From CAZWVA01 sp964636885 (GTDB taxonomy: Bacteria > Desulfobacterota_D > UBA1144 > Nemesobacterales > CSP1-2), in contig CAZWVA010000002.1 of the NCBI GenBank assembly GCA_964636885.1, positions 1-64,000 on the forward strand: a stretch of DNA of 64,000 nt, written 5' to 3'. How positions within the stretch are numbered: the stretch's first letter is position 1; every line of letters begins with the position of its first letter. Of the stretch, positions 18,001-26,418 are shown piece by piece. The notes below the pieces were generated by a model. It had not been told where the DNA came from. It made no database searches and worked only from the letters and a program-made list of their open reading frames with translations. The position numbers and the translations under genes were made by a program.

Positions 18001-18060
18001 CCAAGGTGATGGAGTTCACCTTAAACCACTGTCCTCTCCGGCAGTTGATGACTCCTACCC
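18001..18060 (+). promoter_or_regulatory. Fluoride (crcB-type) riboswitch aptamer
   Basis: The RNA shows the conserved pieces of the fluoride aptamer: AGGTGATGGAGTTCACCTT at the 5' side, a small pairing ACTG...CAGT, and the hallmark TTGATGACTCCTACC at the 3' side. Fluoride stabilises the pseudoknot and switches on downstream genes. After it, CTGGAGGAAAGCTGATATG carries a ribosome site whose GGAG could pair with CTCC of the aptamer, suggesting control at translation. The next gene is a 19-codon frame, then the unknown operon starting at 18376. Confidence 0.85.
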
Positions 18061-18082
18061 AAAACCCTGGAGGAAAGCTGAT

Positions 18083-18142
18083 ATGATTCATCAGAGTGCC
18101 TTCAGAAAGGCTTTAGAGGTAGGAGATGGGCTATCCGATTAA
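18083..18142 (+). CDS. Possible 19-residue leader peptide after the riboswitch
   Basis: ATG at 18083 follows GGAGGAAAG by 6-8 bases and opens a 20-codon frame (MIHQSAFRKALEVGDGLSD). It is the first frame after the fluoride aptamer and its ribosome site is the one the riboswitch would control. It may be a leader peptide or the stump of a gene lost from here. From 18143 to 18375 I see no convincing gene, only out-of-frame fragments. Confidence 0.3.
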   Translation: MIHQSAFRKALEVGDGLSD

Positions 18143-18375
18143 TATCCTAAGCGGTATTAAATCTATCCTTTCACGGAAAAAGGCCAGTTGTCTCTTGTTC
18201 GGTTTCCTCTATAGAGAAAAACCGGCTTATAAAAGGCACTTGCCCAGAAGTAAAGGGTCGCCTACTGTCAGGGTTTTGTCACTATCCTTAAGAAATCCTC
18301 TGGTCAGCCTTGAATTAATGAAGAACCATTCTTTATTGGCAAAGTACCGCTTTGGATTTAAGAAGGGGGGATACC

Positions 18376-18846
18376 TTGGAAAGAAAAAAACTAGTTGGTC
18401 TATCAAGAAACCATAAGGCTCGTATTTCTGTGTCTATGCAGGTTCTTGAGGATACGATCTACGAGGTGGAAGGGATTATTATAAGGGATGCTAATATTAG
18501 AAAAGTCATGACCGAGACTATAGATGATCTTTCCTCTTTGGAAAGGGCCTTGATCCTAAGATGCATAGAAGAGATAAAGAATCTGATAAACCAGGTAGCT
18601 CAAAAACTGGGCTTAGATAAACAAAGAGAGGAAATGAGAAGCCGACTAGTCGGTGTTATGACTATACAGTGGGTTAATCTGGAAGAGATAAGATCAAAAA
18701 GGCTTCGTGGCTACGGAGAGGTTCCAGATGAACTAAGGGACTTTCTGGATCCTCAAGTGGATAAAATGATTAGGCTGGTTGACAAAATCTGTGGGATCGC
18801 CAGTCCAAAAGATAAAGAGGCTAAGAGACAGGGGGAGAAAACGTGA
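18376..18846 (+). CDS. Unknown helical protein, first gene of the riboswitch-linked operon
   Basis: About 156 residues, soluble and predicted helical (ETIDDLSSLERALILRCIEE; RSKRLRGYGEVPDELRDFLD), without a family I recognise. The start is chosen at the TTG at 18376 because AAGGGGGG lies 5-6 bases upstream; an earlier TTG at 18352 has no ribosome site. The TGA overlaps the GTG of the next gene, so the two are coupled. It lies about 315 bases downstream of the fluoride aptamer on the same strand. Confidence 0.6.
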   Translation: MERKKLVGLSRNHKARISVSMQVLEDTIYEVEGIIIRDANIRKVMTETIDDLSSLERALILRCIEEIKNLINQVAQKLGLDKQREEMRSRLVGVMTIQWVNLEEIRSKRLRGYGEVPDELRDFLDPQVDKMIRLVDKICGIASPKDKEAKRQGEKT

Positions 18847-19340
18847 TTCATCACTTTTGCCCCTTTTGCTGGATTGAGGTTTCGGAAGACGAAAAAAACT
18901 GCCCCCATTGTGGTAGAGAAATAGAAGAGTGGGACGAGAAAAGCTATACCGAAAAGCTCATAAGCGCTCTAAATCATACTGAACGATCTACAGTCTATAG
19001 GGTTTGCTATATACTGGGTGAGAAGCGGGAGAAGGCAGCCGTAAAACCACTTATTGATCTACTTGGTAATACAAATGACCATTTTCTTATGTTGGAGATC
19101 GTTGAGGCCCTCGGTAAGATCGGGGATGAGAGAGCCGTTCCGTTTTTAATTAAGATGCTGAGCAGTCGTTCATTTCTCGTAAGAGCAAAAACCGCTACCG
19201 TGCTGGGTAATTTTGAGGAGCATGAGGAAGTGGTAGAGGCATTAAAAAGGACAACTATGGATTGCAGTAATTATGTAAGAGAATCGGCTAGAACCTCCCT
19301 CGATAAACTAGCCGCAACGTTAAAGAGGCATAGGATGTAA
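18843..19340 (+). CDS. Zinc-ribbon plus HEAT-repeat protein
   Basis: 165 residues. The N-terminus has CPFCWIEVSEDEKNCPHCG, a four-cysteine zinc ribbon (about residues 5-21). It is followed by three HEAT-like repeats such as VKPLIDLLGNTNDHFLMLEI, ALGKIGDERAVPFLIKMLSS and VLGNFEEHEEVVEALKR. HEAT repeats usually form protein-docking solenoids. The start is GTG overlapping the upstream stop (GTGA), and the stop overlaps the next ATG (TAATG), so three genes are tightly linked. Confidence 0.75.
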   Translation: MIHHFCPFCWIEVSEDEKNCPHCGREIEEWDEKSYTEKLISALNHTERSTVYRVCYILGEKREKAAVKPLIDLLGNTNDHFLMLEIVEALGKIGDERAVPFLIKMLSSRSFLVRAKTATVLGNFEEHEEVVEALKRTTMDCSNYVRESARTSLDKLAATLKRHRM

Positions 19341-20302
19341 TGGCGAGAAACCATAGAAGAGAAGAAGAGATAGAAAATCTGATAGAGGGATTTAATGACC
19401 TCAGAAGCAATATGAGTGCCTTGCTTGAAGTAATTAGATGCGGAAAGAGAGTGGTAAAGCCGCTTATCGGACTTTTGCTTTCTCCTCCATCTGTTTTCCC
19501 AGAGCCCCGCTGTCTGGCGGCCGAAGCACTAGGGATGATTGGTGGCGAAGAGGTTGTTGAAGGGCTTATTAACGTGCTGGATTTGTGTGATCTGGACCTA
19601 CTCGAACCCCAGATTCGTTTTGCTGAAGAGACCGTGAGAAATCAGGCTGCCAGGCAGCTTGGAATATTAGGAGATGAGAAGGCAATCGAACCGTTACTAA
19701 AGTGTCTGAGGGAAAATCGCTTAAGAGGCGCGGCCGAGGCCCTTGCGGGTTTTGGAGAAAAGAGGGCTATACCCTATATAATCGAGATGCTTGAGGATGA
19801 CTATGCAAGGGAGGCGGCGAGTAACGCACTGCTTAAATTCGATAAAGAGGCTGTTTTACCACTTATAGAGACACTAACTATTCGGAACCATACTCGCTTT
19901 AAACATGAAACGATCTCCAGTGTAAAAAGGCGATCTGAGGCCGCTAGACTGCTTGGAGAAATCGGTGACCCCAGAGCCATCCAGCCACTACTAGGGATGC
20001 TTGAAGACGAGAAATGGGAAGTGAGATTAGCCGCAGCTTTATCTCTATTAGAAGTTGGCACCGCTAAAGATGAAATCACAAGAGTTATTCCAGAGTTCAT
20101 AGCCGGATTGAATGAAGGTGATTGGTATATCAATACGTTATGTATCGATGCTCTGTGTGAATTTAATTTGTTAGCTTTACCACATATTGAGAATGCGCTG
20201 GATGATAAGGCAGTAGAGAATACTAGAGGAGAAAAGATAAGTCTATCTGAAAGGGCCATTGAGTCTCTAAGGGAAATCATAGGAAGGCTCAAAATCGCAT
20301 AA
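19340..20302 (+). CDS. HEAT-repeat protein
   Basis: 320 residues, almost entirely HEAT/PBS-lyase-type repeats: ALGMIGGEEVVEGLINVLDL, QLGILGDEKAIEPLLKCL, ALAGFGEKRAIPYIIEMLED, LLGEIGDPRAIQPLLGMLED and further copies. No catalytic motif is visible, so it is probably a scaffold or adaptor. It begins at the overlapping TAATG of the preceding zinc-ribbon/HEAT gene and is followed by the enolase pseudogene. Confidence 0.78.
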   Translation: MARNHRREEEIENLIEGFNDLRSNMSALLEVIRCGKRVVKPLIGLLLSPPSVFPEPRCLAAEALGMIGGEEVVEGLINVLDLCDLDLLEPQIRFAEETVRNQAARQLGILGDEKAIEPLLKCLRENRLRGAAEALAGFGEKRAIPYIIEMLEDDYAREAASNALLKFDKEAVLPLIETLTIRNHTRFKHETISSVKRRSEAARLLGEIGDPRAIQPLLGMLEDEKWEVRLAAALSLLEVGTAKDEITRVIPEFIAGLNEGDWYINTLCIDALCEFNLLALPHIENALDDKAVENTRGEKISLSERAIESLREIIGRLKIA

Positions 20303-20347
20303 GTCTCGAAGATAGCCTTGATATTTAAAAGAAGCATAGGAGGTTTA

Positions 20348-20852
20348 ATCAATCGAGAGATACTGGATTCACGTGGTAACTCGACCATCGAGGTCGATGT
20401 AATATTGGAAGATGGCTCGTCAGGGCGCGCTCTGTTCCATCCGGTGCTTCTACTGGAACAAGGGAGGCCGTAGAGCTTAGAGATGAGGACCCAAGACGAT
20501 ACCTTGGCAAGGGAGTAAGAAAGGCTATAGATAACGTAAACGGGATTATAGCTCCAAACATTATAGGGATGGATGCTAGAGATCAAGTTGGGATAGATAT
20601 TAAGTTAATTCAGCTCGGAGGACGTTTTTATAGCTCTTGACCGGGCGGCTAGTGAATTCTTTGAGAATCAAACATACGTGTTCCATAAATCAGACAGCTA
20701 TTTCTGATTTTGTGGTAGCTACAAACGCGGGTCAAATAAAAGCGGGTTCTGCCTGTAGGACCGATAGAATGTGCAAGTACAATCAGCTTCTTAGGATAGA
20801 AGAGGAACTTGGATCAACAGCGAGATTCTTGGGAAAAGCCGTAATAAAATAA
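20348..20852 (+). pseudogene. eno: Enolase pseudogene with internal deletions
   Basis: A good AGGAGG (20338-20343) precedes ATC AAT CGA, where a start codon would be expected. The frame then reads REILDSRGNSTIEVDVILED, shifts once, and continues VPSGASTGTREAVELRDEDP and NGIIAPNIIGMDARDQVGID: the enolase N-terminal domain. A further fragment reads DVFIALDRAASEFFENQTYV, then the C-terminus DFVVATNAGQIKAGSACRTD and NQLLRIEEELGSTARFLGKA. About 500 bp remain of roughly 1300, so most of the barrel is gone. Enolase is inhibited by fluoride, and enolase genes are known members of fluoride riboswitch regulons, which fits its place in this operon. Confidence 0.85.
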
Positions 20853-20861
20853 GAGGTTAGA

Positions 20862-21242
20862 ATGAAGCCTAATAAGCCTGACCGAATCAAACTTACCGTT
20901 AATATCCCTGAGGACGTTTATAGGGGATTTTTGCGTGCTATAGAGAGTTATGGACTCGGAGAGGAAGGTGTGATTCAACGAATAATAGGTGCTGGGTTGC
21001 TTAAACTTAAAATAGACGTGATTAAAGAGGAAAACTCTTCTCTCTCTTTTCAAATAGAGAATTTGCGGAATGAAACTAAACGCCTTATCGAAGAAAACAA
21101 GAAATTCGAACGGCTCTGTAGTGAATCAAGAAGGGATAGCGATTACATATGCAAGAGATTAGAAAAATTAAATTCTGAGAATGAAGGGCTGGAGATACTA
21201 TTAAGACAGCAAAGCTCTACAGAGCAGGAAGGAAACAAATGA
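20862..21242 (+). CDS. Coiled-coil protein with RHH-like N-terminus (paralogue A)
   Basis: 126 residues. The first 45 (RIKLTVNIPEDVYRGFLRAI...VIQRIIGAGLL) resemble a ribbon-helix-helix or similar small fold. The remainder (ENSSLSFQIENLRNETKRLI... to LLRQQSS) is a long coiled coil. It begins 10 bp after the enolase pseudogene and overlaps the next gene's ATG by 4 bp. The next gene has the same plan, so the two may be distant paralogues that pair. Function unknown. Confidence 0.6.
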   Translation: MKPNKPDRIKLTVNIPEDVYRGFLRAIESYGLGEEGVIQRIIGAGLLKLKIDVIKEENSSLSFQIENLRNETKRLIEENKKFERLCSESRRDSDYICKRLEKLNSENEGLEILLRQQSSTEQEGNK

Positions 21243-21676
21243 TAATAAGATATAAGAAAGCAAAACTTCCCGTAATACTTCCATTATGGTTTTATGAAGA
21301 GCTTAAGAAAACTGCACTTAAAATGGGTTGGACCGAGGAAGAGACACTCGATTGGGCTTTAATATATGGGATTGAAGGAGTCAACAACCTAGACGAGATG
21401 GAAAAAGAACTATCCGAACTTATAAGGAGAAAAAAAGAGTTAGATTCAGAACTAGAAAGCATAATCTACGACTATGGAATGCTCTCAAGCAGGAATGCGG
21501 CTTTAAGATACGAGTACTTTGAGGTTTTCTCCTATAATAGAACCATGTCGATTAAACTGACAGGGGCAAAAGCGATGAATAGAAGCTTTAAAGATGCCCT
21601 TAAGGTTGTGGCTGATTATAATGAGAATGAAGAGATTACGGATAGAAAGATGATGGAGAAATACGTTTTTAAATAA
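21239..21676 (+). CDS. Coiled-coil protein with RHH-like N-terminus (paralogue B)
   Basis: 145 residues with the same layout as the preceding protein. A short strand-helix-helix N-terminus (LPVILPLWFYEELKKTALKM; EETLDWALIYGIEGV) is followed by a coiled coil (NLDEMEKELSELIRRKKELD) and a C-terminal charged part. Overlapping ATG/TGA with the upstream gene shows co-translation. I do not recognise a family. Confidence 0.58.
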   Translation: MIIRYKKAKLPVILPLWFYEELKKTALKMGWTEEETLDWALIYGIEGVNNLDEMEKELSELIRRKKELDSELESIIYDYGMLSSRNAALRYEYFEVFSYNRTMSIKLTGAKAMNRSFKDALKVVADYNENEEITDRKMMEKYVFK

Positions 21677-21695
21677 GAACTAATTGTGGATTATC

Positions 21696-22409
21696 ATGGT
21701 AACACTAGCCTTCCTTAATAAATCGCCCTCTTTGGTTGAGGCCCTGAAGAACGGAAGGGATTGCCCTTTGTGTTTACTCTGTGAGGAAGACCTAAGGCAT
21801 TTCTATCGCTGGTATTTTAACGAGTACTATAGTGATCCGGTCTGGATAGTTAAAATCATAGATTCCAGAGGCTTTTGCAATAAGCATTCTTGGGATTTGA
21901 TTCATATGGGAAAGGATCATGAAATGTCTCTTGCATATGAGTATCTGGTTAAAGCGACGCTTGTGAAACTGAGGAGGGTATCCAGGGAGCTAAAGAGATT
22001 TGAGCTTATTAGAAGTAGGATTAGGAAAATGATAAATAGTAAACACCTAAAAGAGACTAAGAAACGACTTCGGCCAACGGAGATTTGCCCGGTTTGCAAT
22101 TCTATTTCTGAAAAAACGGCCGTATGGATTGAGAATCTGCTCACGGATTTAAAAGATGAAGAAATCAAAGGGCTCTACCTTAAGTCCTACGGACTATGTA
22201 TGAATCACTTTAGCCAAGCCGTTGAATCCGCCTCCCCTGAGGTGGCGGAAATACTGATTCAAAAGCAGGCCGAGGTGCTTAGAAAACTAAACAGCGACTT
22301 AGAGGAGTACTCTCGCAAGCTGGATTATCGCTATTCTCATGAACCAAAAGGAGAAGAACAAACCGCCTGGATAAGGGCTATTAGGTTTTTTGCCGGTAAG
22401 AAACTATAG
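21696..22409 (+). CDS. Cys/His-rich protein with paired CPxC and CxxH motifs
   Basis: About 237 residues with two similar halves. The first has CPLCLLCEED then GFCNKHSW; the second has CPVCNSISEK then GLCMNHFSQ. The CPxC...CxxH arrangement, present twice, suggests two metal sites or thiol switches. It resembles the uncharacterised DUF6062 type, though I cannot confirm this. I chose ATG at 21696 (GTGGA six bases upstream) over a TTG at 21684. It sits between the coiled-coil genes and the metallophosphoesterase in the fluoride-riboswitch-linked operon. Confidence 0.65.
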   Translation: MVTLAFLNKSPSLVEALKNGRDCPLCLLCEEDLRHFYRWYFNEYYSDPVWIVKIIDSRGFCNKHSWDLIHMGKDHEMSLAYEYLVKATLVKLRRVSRELKRFELIRSRIRKMINSKHLKETKKRLRPTEICPVCNSISEKTAVWIENLLTDLKDEEIKGLYLKSYGLCMNHFSQAVESASPEVAEILIQKQAEVLRKLNSDLEEYSRKLDYRYSHEPKGEEQTAWIRAIRFFAGKKL

Positions 22410-22448
22410 GAGTTATAGAAATTTGTATTAGCACCAAGGGGTACCTCT

Positions 22449-23156
22449 ATGAAGATTTTGATTCTTTCGGATATTCACGCAAATATTGAGGCACTGGAGG
22501 TTATAAAGGAAGGATATGATCATATTTTCTGTTTAGGGGATTTAGTTGATTATGGGCCGAATCCAAGAGAGTGCATAGATTTTATAAGGTGCAACGCTTA
22601 TGCCGTTGTACGCGGAAATCACGATAACGCCGTAGCTTTCAAAGCGGACTGTAAATGCAGCGAAGCCTACAAACCGATGTCCGTAAAAACAAGAGAGCTT
22701 ATGTGGAAGATTCTCGGAGAAGGAGAGATTACTTATTTAGGTTCCCTTCCTCTAAATATGGCACTAGAACTCAGTGGAACAAAGTTTTTTCTTACACATG
22801 CAACACCAACCGATAACCTGTTTAAGTACCTACCGCCCGATTCACCCGATTACGTTTGGGAACGCGAGTTAGAAGGAGTGGATGCCGATTTTGTGCTCCT
22901 CGGTCATACCCATATCCCCATGATTAAGAGGATAGGGAAGACAACCGTTATCAATCCCGGTAGCGTCGGACAGTCAAAAGACATTCCGGCAGTGGCGTCT
23001 TATGCCGTATGGAATGATGGCGATGTAGAAATAAAGAGAGTCGCATACGATATAAATAAGACGATAGAGAAGATCCTTTCAACTAAGCTTGATACTCGTA
23101 TCAAAAGAGATTTAGTAACCGTTTTAGAATACGGGTATTTGAGAGATCCTTTATAG
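22449..23156 (+). CDS. Calcineurin-like metallophosphoesterase (YfcE/MJ0936-like)
   Basis: 235 residues with all metal-binding motifs in order: SDIHANIE (residues 7-14), GDLVDYGPNP (about 31), RGNHDN (about 56), the His of LTHATP (about 117), and GHTHIPM followed by NPGSVGQ. Such enzymes hydrolyse phosphodiesters, nucleotides or phosphoproteins with a two-metal centre; the substrate here is unknown. A gap of 12 bases separates it from the dynamin-like GTPase gene, so they are probably one transcript. Confidence 0.86.
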   Translation: MKILILSDIHANIEALEVIKEGYDHIFCLGDLVDYGPNPRECIDFIRCNAYAVVRGNHDNAVAFKADCKCSEAYKPMSVKTRELMWKILGEGEITYLGSLPLNMALELSGTKFFLTHATPTDNLFKYLPPDSPDYVWERELEGVDADFVLLGHTHIPMIKRIGKTTVINPGSVGQSKDIPAVASYAVWNDGDVEIKRVAYDINKTIEKILSTKLDTRIKRDLVTVLEYGYLRDPL

Positions 23157-23168
23157 GAGACGTGTTCC

Positions 23169-24932
23169 ATGTTGGAGTCCTACGTTAAAGCAAGAGACCA
23201 TCTGTTAGAAAATCTGGATGATCTATATCGCCTGGCCTTTCATAGGAAGAAAGAAGGTGCTGGAAAAGCCATTCAAGAGCTAAAAGACAAGCTCTTGGAA
23301 GGACGTTTTAACCTGGCGGTTCTTGGACAGTTTAAGCGGGGGAAAACCACGTTTATTAATGCCCTTCTAGGTAGCCAATTACTACCTACAGCGGTTGTTC
23401 CGCTTACCTCTATTATCACATTGATTAAGTATGGAAACAGCCTGCATATAGAGGTTTTATTCAAAAACGGGGTTAGAAAAGAAATAACTATCGGGGAACT
23501 TCATGACTACGTGACCGAGAGAGGGAATCCAGAAAACCAAAAAGGGGTGCAGTACGTGGAAGTCCACTATGACTCTCCTTATTTAAGAGACGGGGTTCAG
23601 ATTATAGACACTCCAGGAATAGGCTCCACTTACCAGCATAACACTGCCGTCACGTATAGTTATTTATCTAAAGTTGATGCCGCAGTGTTTTTGGTCGGTG
23701 TAGACCCGCCTATCAGCCAAGTCGAGTACGATTTCCTGAACGATATAAGGAAATACGTGGATAAAATCCTTTTCCTGCAGAACAAGATCGACCAGATGGA
23801 TGAAAAAGATAGAGCTGAGTCACTGGAGTTTACAAAGCGAGTAATCGAAGAAAGGGTTGGCCTGAAGGACGTAAAAATCTTTCCACTATCGGCTAAGCAG
23901 GCTCTAGAAGGGAGATTAAATAACGATCGAGAAAAACTAGAGCGTAGTTTAATCGTGGATTTTGAAAGGGCTCTAAATGACTTTCTTATTAAGGAGAAAG
24001 GTAAAGCTCTCCTTAGTTCTGCGCTAAATAATACTCTTAAAATTCTCTCTGATGAGGTGATGTCTATAGAGCTTGAGATGAAGGGTATTTCTATGCCTTT
24101 AGAAGAGCTTAAAGAGAAGATAGATGAGTTCAATATTCAAAAAGAAAAAATCCGTCAAGATAAGGAAGACTTCGACTATCTTCTAAAGGGGGAGAAGGAA
24201 AAACTCATCTCAGTCCTAGAGTCCGATTTAAAAGGTTTTGTAGAGGCAAAAGCTCCAGAGCTTATAAGAAAGATGGAAAAGCACTATAAAAAGCATGTGG
24301 ATAAAGGTAAAATCGAACTTACAAAAGCAATAGACCAAGCGATGAGGCAAGAGGTTGAGAGTATTTTTAACGAGTGGCGTACCCTTGAGGAAGATAAATT
24401 AAGTCAGGGATTTGAAAATATATCAAGACGTTTTTCCTCTAAAGCCAACGAGATAATAACCTATATTAAGAGACTCTCTTCGGATATCTTTGATATCGGA
24501 GTAGAAACCTTTAGCGGCGTAGAGACCCTTACCGGAGAGAGTTATTTTCATTATAGGATAGAGTCCCTTTTCGACACTAATCTGGCTCTTGAGGTTCTGC
24601 CCTTTGCCCTTCCTGGGTTCTTGTTTCGAAGGATGGCCTTTGGCAGGATGGTTGGGCAGTGTAGGGAAGAGCTAGACAGGAACGCTGGAAGGATTAGACA
24701 CGATTTTGTGGAGCGAATAGAAAAAAGCATCGGAAGGTTTCGTGACGAGCTCTTTTCTAAGATCGATGCGACTCTATCTGGAATCGAATCCGCTCTTGAA
24801 CGGGCTTTCTTAGAAAGCGAAGCCGGAGAAGAAAGGGTTATCCATGCAAAGAGAAATTTGGAAGAGCAGATCGGTGTGTTAAAACGAGTCAGAATGAATC
24901 TAATTAACATAGAGGAAAAGATTGTAAAGTAG
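23169..24932 (+). CDS. Dynamin-like GTPase
   Basis: 587 residues. The GTPase domain has G1 GQFKRGKTTFINALLG (about 53-68), a G2 threonine in VVPLTSII, G3 DTPGIGS (about 146) and G4 LQNKIDQMD (about 205). A long helical stalk with coiled coils follows. A hydrophobic stretch LEVLPFALPGFLFRRM near residue 475 could insert into membrane, as in bacterial dynamin-like proteins. Such proteins remodel or protect membranes, often under stress or phage attack. It is the last gene of the operon and suggests that the system acts at the membrane. Confidence 0.85.
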   Translation: MLESYVKARDHLLENLDDLYRLAFHRKKEGAGKAIQELKDKLLEGRFNLAVLGQFKRGKTTFINALLGSQLLPTAVVPLTSIITLIKYGNSLHIEVLFKNGVRKEITIGELHDYVTERGNPENQKGVQYVEVHYDSPYLRDGVQIIDTPGIGSTYQHNTAVTYSYLSKVDAAVFLVGVDPPISQVEYDFLNDIRKYVDKILFLQNKIDQMDEKDRAESLEFTKRVIEERVGLKDVKIFPLSAKQALEGRLNNDREKLERSLIVDFERALNDFLIKEKGKALLSSALNNTLKILSDEVMSIELEMKGISMPLEELKEKIDEFNIQKEKIRQDKEDFDYLLKGEKEKLISVLESDLKGFVEAKAPELIRKMEKHYKKHVDKGKIELTKAIDQAMRQEVESIFNEWRTLEEDKLSQGFENISRRFSSKANEIITYIKRLSSDIFDIGVETFSGVETLTGESYFHYRIESLFDTNLALEVLPFALPGFLFRRMAFGRMVGQCREELDRNAGRIRHDFVERIEKSIGRFRDELFSKIDATLSGIESALERAFLESEAGEERVIHAKRNLEEQIGVLKRVRMNLINIEEKIVK

Positions 24933-25068
24933 ATCGATGGATTATGAACCGAATCAACGCCAAGATAGAATATTCAATCGACATTTGTTTTCTCTAAATG
25001 AGGTGTTTTGGTAAAGAGCACACGGTTTAGCTTCGCTCCCTGTGACCGGTGATAAAAGGGGAATATCC

Positions 25069-26262
25069 ATGGGATATCGGCTAAAACCTCCGGAACAGAA
25101 CGGTAGTGTTTTAAAAAGATCCGCTCTTAGATTCGTTATTTTACTGGGTGTGGTGAGCCTCCTTGCGGATATGACGTATGAAGGAGCCCGCAGTATTACC
25201 GGTCCGTTTCTCGCTGTACTCGGAGCGAGCGCGACGGTGGTAGGCATTGTATCTGGGTTTGGGGAGTTAATCGGTTACGGTCTTCGCCTTGTGTCGGGAT
25301 ACATTAGCGACCGAACCGGGAAATATTGGACTATAACGATCTTAGGGTACGTCGTTAATATGCTGGCGGTCCCTCTATTGGCACTGGCGGGACGCTGGGA
25401 AGTCGCCGCTTTTCTCATGATTACGGAGCGCCTAGGAAAAGGGATTCGCACTCCCGCCCGTGATGCGATGCTTTCACATGCCACTAAGGAGATCGGGCGA
25501 GGTTGGGGATTTGGTTTACATGAGGCTCTGGATCAAATAGGCGCGGTTATCGGTCCTTTCATCGTTGCCATAGTTCTATACTTTAGGGAAGGCTATAAGA
25601 TCGGCTTCGGTATTCTGGCTGTACCTGCCCTCTTGGCCTTAAGTGTCCTTTTGGCGGCACGACTCCTTTATCCGAGTCCTCGCGATCTGGAACCGGTCTC
25701 GGTCAAACTGGAAGGGAAAGGGTTTCCACGGGTATTCTGGCTCTATCTGGTTGCCGTTGCTTTGGTTGCGGCAGGCTATGCCGATTTTCCGCTTATCGCC
25801 TATCATTTCAAAAAGGTCTCAATTGCTTCTGATGGGTGGATTCCAATCTTTTATGCTGTTGCCATGGGAGTCGATGCCCTCTCAGCGCTTCTCTTTGGAC
25901 GTCTCTTTGATCGAGTAGGTATTTCTATTCTGATCGTTGTCTCTCTTCTCTCATCGCTTTTTGCCCCTTTTGTATTTTTAGGGGGCTTTGGTTCTGCCCT
26001 CTTAGGAATGGCCCTTTGGGGTATAGGAATGGGGGCACAGGAGTCCATTATGAGGGCGGCTGTGGCGGGTATGGTTCCTGCAAATAGGCGTGGCGCTGCA
26101 TATGGGATTTTTAATACGGGCTATGGGGTGTTTTGGTTTCTGGGAAGTGCATTAATGGGCGTTCTCTATGATAAATCTATTCCCTCCCTAATTGCATTCT
26201 CGGTAGTGATGCAACTTGCCTCTGTCCCATTGCTTTTTGTGATCAGGAAAGGGCTTAAGTGA
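25069..26262 (+). CDS. Major facilitator superfamily transporter
   Basis: About 397 residues with 12 hydrophobic segments and the MFS loop signature GYISDRTGKYW between TM2 and TM3. LGKGIRTPARDAMLSHA in the fourth segment is typical of a subgroup of efflux MFS proteins. The substrate is unknown. I chose the ATG at 25069, with AGGGG seven bases upstream, over a GTG at 25042. It stands alone between the GTPase operon and the two-component system; being near metal and fluoride resistance genes, it may be an efflux pump, but this is inference. Confidence 0.85.
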   Translation: MGYRLKPPEQNGSVLKRSALRFVILLGVVSLLADMTYEGARSITGPFLAVLGASATVVGIVSGFGELIGYGLRLVSGYISDRTGKYWTITILGYVVNMLAVPLLALAGRWEVAAFLMITERLGKGIRTPARDAMLSHATKEIGRGWGFGLHEALDQIGAVIGPFIVAIVLYFREGYKIGFGILAVPALLALSVLLAARLLYPSPRDLEPVSVKLEGKGFPRVFWLYLVAVALVAAGYADFPLIAYHFKKVSIASDGWIPIFYAVAMGVDALSALLFGRLFDRVGISILIVVSLLSSLFAPFVFLGGFGSALLGMALWGIGMGAQESIMRAAVAGMVPANRRGAAYGIFNTGYGVFWFLGSALMGVLYDKSIPSLIAFSVVMQLASVPLLFVIRKGLK

Positions 26263-26327
26263 TTTCTTGCGGATGATACATGTACCTGTTTATTCAGCAT
26301 GATAAACAATCACTAATCAGCTAGAAT

Positions 26328-26336
26328 TGGTATAAT
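26328..26336 (+). promoter_or_regulatory. Extended -10 promoter before the two-component system
   Basis: TGGTATAAT is a perfect extended -10 element (TGn plus TATAAT) about 80 bp before the response regulator. No good -35 is visible 17 bp upstream, as is common with extended -10 promoters. It probably drives the regulator and kinase genes. Confidence 0.5.
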
Positions 26337-26418
26337 ATGTTATATGAAACTGTACTACAAGTTTTTACTCAATCAACAACTTTTTATGTGTGAATTTGAT
26401 GCTTTGTTGTGGTGAAAG

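Noticed and set aside
18126..18416. A 96-codon frame after the first fluoride riboswitch
   Set aside because: Low-quality composition, overlaps the better-supported gene at 18376 in another frame, and matches no family.
20637..20852. A 71-codon frame that could be called a small protein
   Set aside because: Its sequence is the enolase C-terminus (GQIKAGSACRTD, RIEEELGSTARF) and belongs to the enolase pseudogene.
24933..25068. Possible regulatory leader between the GTPase gene and the MFS gene
   Set aside because: I found no aptamer pattern, terminator or inverted repeat; only a plain ribosome site.
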